Shown piece after piece: positions 63,613 to 64,000 of a stretch of DNA of 64,000 nucleotides. The notes under the pieces are model-generated. The model had not been told where the DNA came from. It ran no database searches and saw only the letters and a program-made list of their open reading frames with translations. Position 1 is the first letter of the stretch. Each line of letters starts with the position of its first letter. Both the position numbers and the translations under genes were made by a program. The stretch lies in the NCBI RefSeq assembly GCF_001049735.1, contig NZ_CVPC01000004.1, forward strand, positions 1 through 64,000, read 5' to 3'. The stretch is from Nereida ignava (lineage in GTDB: Bacteria > Pseudomonadota > Alphaproteobacteria > Rhodobacterales > Rhodobacteraceae).

Positions 63613-64000
63613 TTAGCTTGGGCGACCCAACGCCAATTGCGCCGCGATCAGCCGTGCAACAGGAACCCGAAACGGCGAACAGGACACGTAGTCGAATCCC
63701 TGCGCACGGGCAAATGCCATGGCTGGCGCCGATCCACCGTGCTCGCCGCAGATGGACAATACCACGTCTTTTGCAGTCGCCCGCCCGCGGTCTGCGCCAA
63801 TTTGCACCAACTCGCCCACACCTTCCTCGTCGAAATATTGAAACGGATCTTCTGCGAAAACTTGTTGCTGCACATAGGTCGACATAAACCGGCCCGCATC
63901 GTCACGGGACAAGCCATAGGTCATTTGTGTCAGATCGTTCGTCCCAAAGGACAAAAACGCGGAATGCTGGGCGATGTCGCCTGCGCGCAAAGCCGCGCGC
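63613..64000 (-). CDS. ppdK: Pyruvate, phosphate dikinase, C-terminal part
   Basis: Interconverts pyruvate and phosphoenolpyruvate using ATP and phosphate. Only the last 128 residues lie in the window. They belong to the PEP/pyruvate barrel: FLSFGTNDLTQMTYGLSRDD, the catalytic Cys in ICGEHGGSAP, and YVSCSPFRVPVARLIAAQ before the stop. The frame is open to the window edge, and the rest lies outside. Confidence 0.93.
   Translation of the reverse strand, partial: RAALRAGDIAQHSAFLSFGTNDLTQMTYGLSRDDAGRFMSTYVQQQVFAEDPFQYFDEEGVGELVQIGADRGRATAKDVVLSICGEHGGSAPAMAFARAQGFDYVSCSPFRVPVARLIAAQLALGRPS

Overview
The window looks like a marine alphaproteobacterium of the Rhodobacterales (Roseobacter group). 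The core half (about 33.6-64 kb) has that group's housekeeping genes and styles, including tmk-holB-tatD-MBL, lipB, aa3-type ctaD, an enlarged folB, glmM-folP-folB and ppdK. No genus can be fixed from sequence reading alone.

Layout. 1-3.6 kb is IS-rich, AT-richer accessory DNA: an edge-truncated IS3-family element, an exonuclease I gene, and an unknown gene cut by a full-length IS3-family element (2388-3603). 3.6-31.9 kb is a copper-handling island. It carries an XRE regulator, cueR, the Cu(I) ATPase gene copA and divergent copZ. A long minus-strand operon follows: a DUF411 copper protein, four cytochromes c, two multicopper oxidases, a DUF3047 protein, a DsbA-like protein and an L,D-transpeptidase. 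The plus strand then has a DUF2933 protein, a small lipoprotein, ScsB/DsbD and a second L,D-transpeptidase. Next come a cytochrome c maturation block (ccmF-ccmG-ccmH-ccmI), a two-component system with a Met/His-rich sensor domain, and a Met-rich EF-hand protein. The island ends with DUF302, rhodanese, TVP38-type and lgt genes and a second copper ATPase that is dead. A truncated copy of the 2388-3603 IS, in inverted orientation, cuts that ATPase at 31938. A few unknown small genes follow, then tRNA-Ser(UGA), whose 3' end points at the island; core genes start beyond it.

How it may work together (inference). CueR, copA and copZ cover cytoplasmic Cu(I) export. The oxidases, DUF411 protein, cytochromes and Met-rich proteins would handle periplasmic copper. 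ScsB, DsbA and CcmFGHI would keep thiols and apocytochromes fit for haem attachment. The two L,D-transpeptidases belong to an enzyme class reported to be inhibited by copper, so they may maintain the cell wall under copper stress.

The core half holds cell-wall genes (SPOR protein, D,D-carboxypeptidase, SleB-like hydrolase, glmM), replication and nucleotide genes (tmk, holB, carA, HAD nucleotidase), folate genes, lipB, ctaD, ubiH-like, ilvC with two Lrp regulators, and polysaccharide genes (yjbF/yjbH and two large glycosyltransferases). Gene decay shows in both halves: an AEC transporter is frameshifted, yjbH has an in-frame stop, the second copper ATPase has three separate lesions, and the IS transposase is frameshifted.
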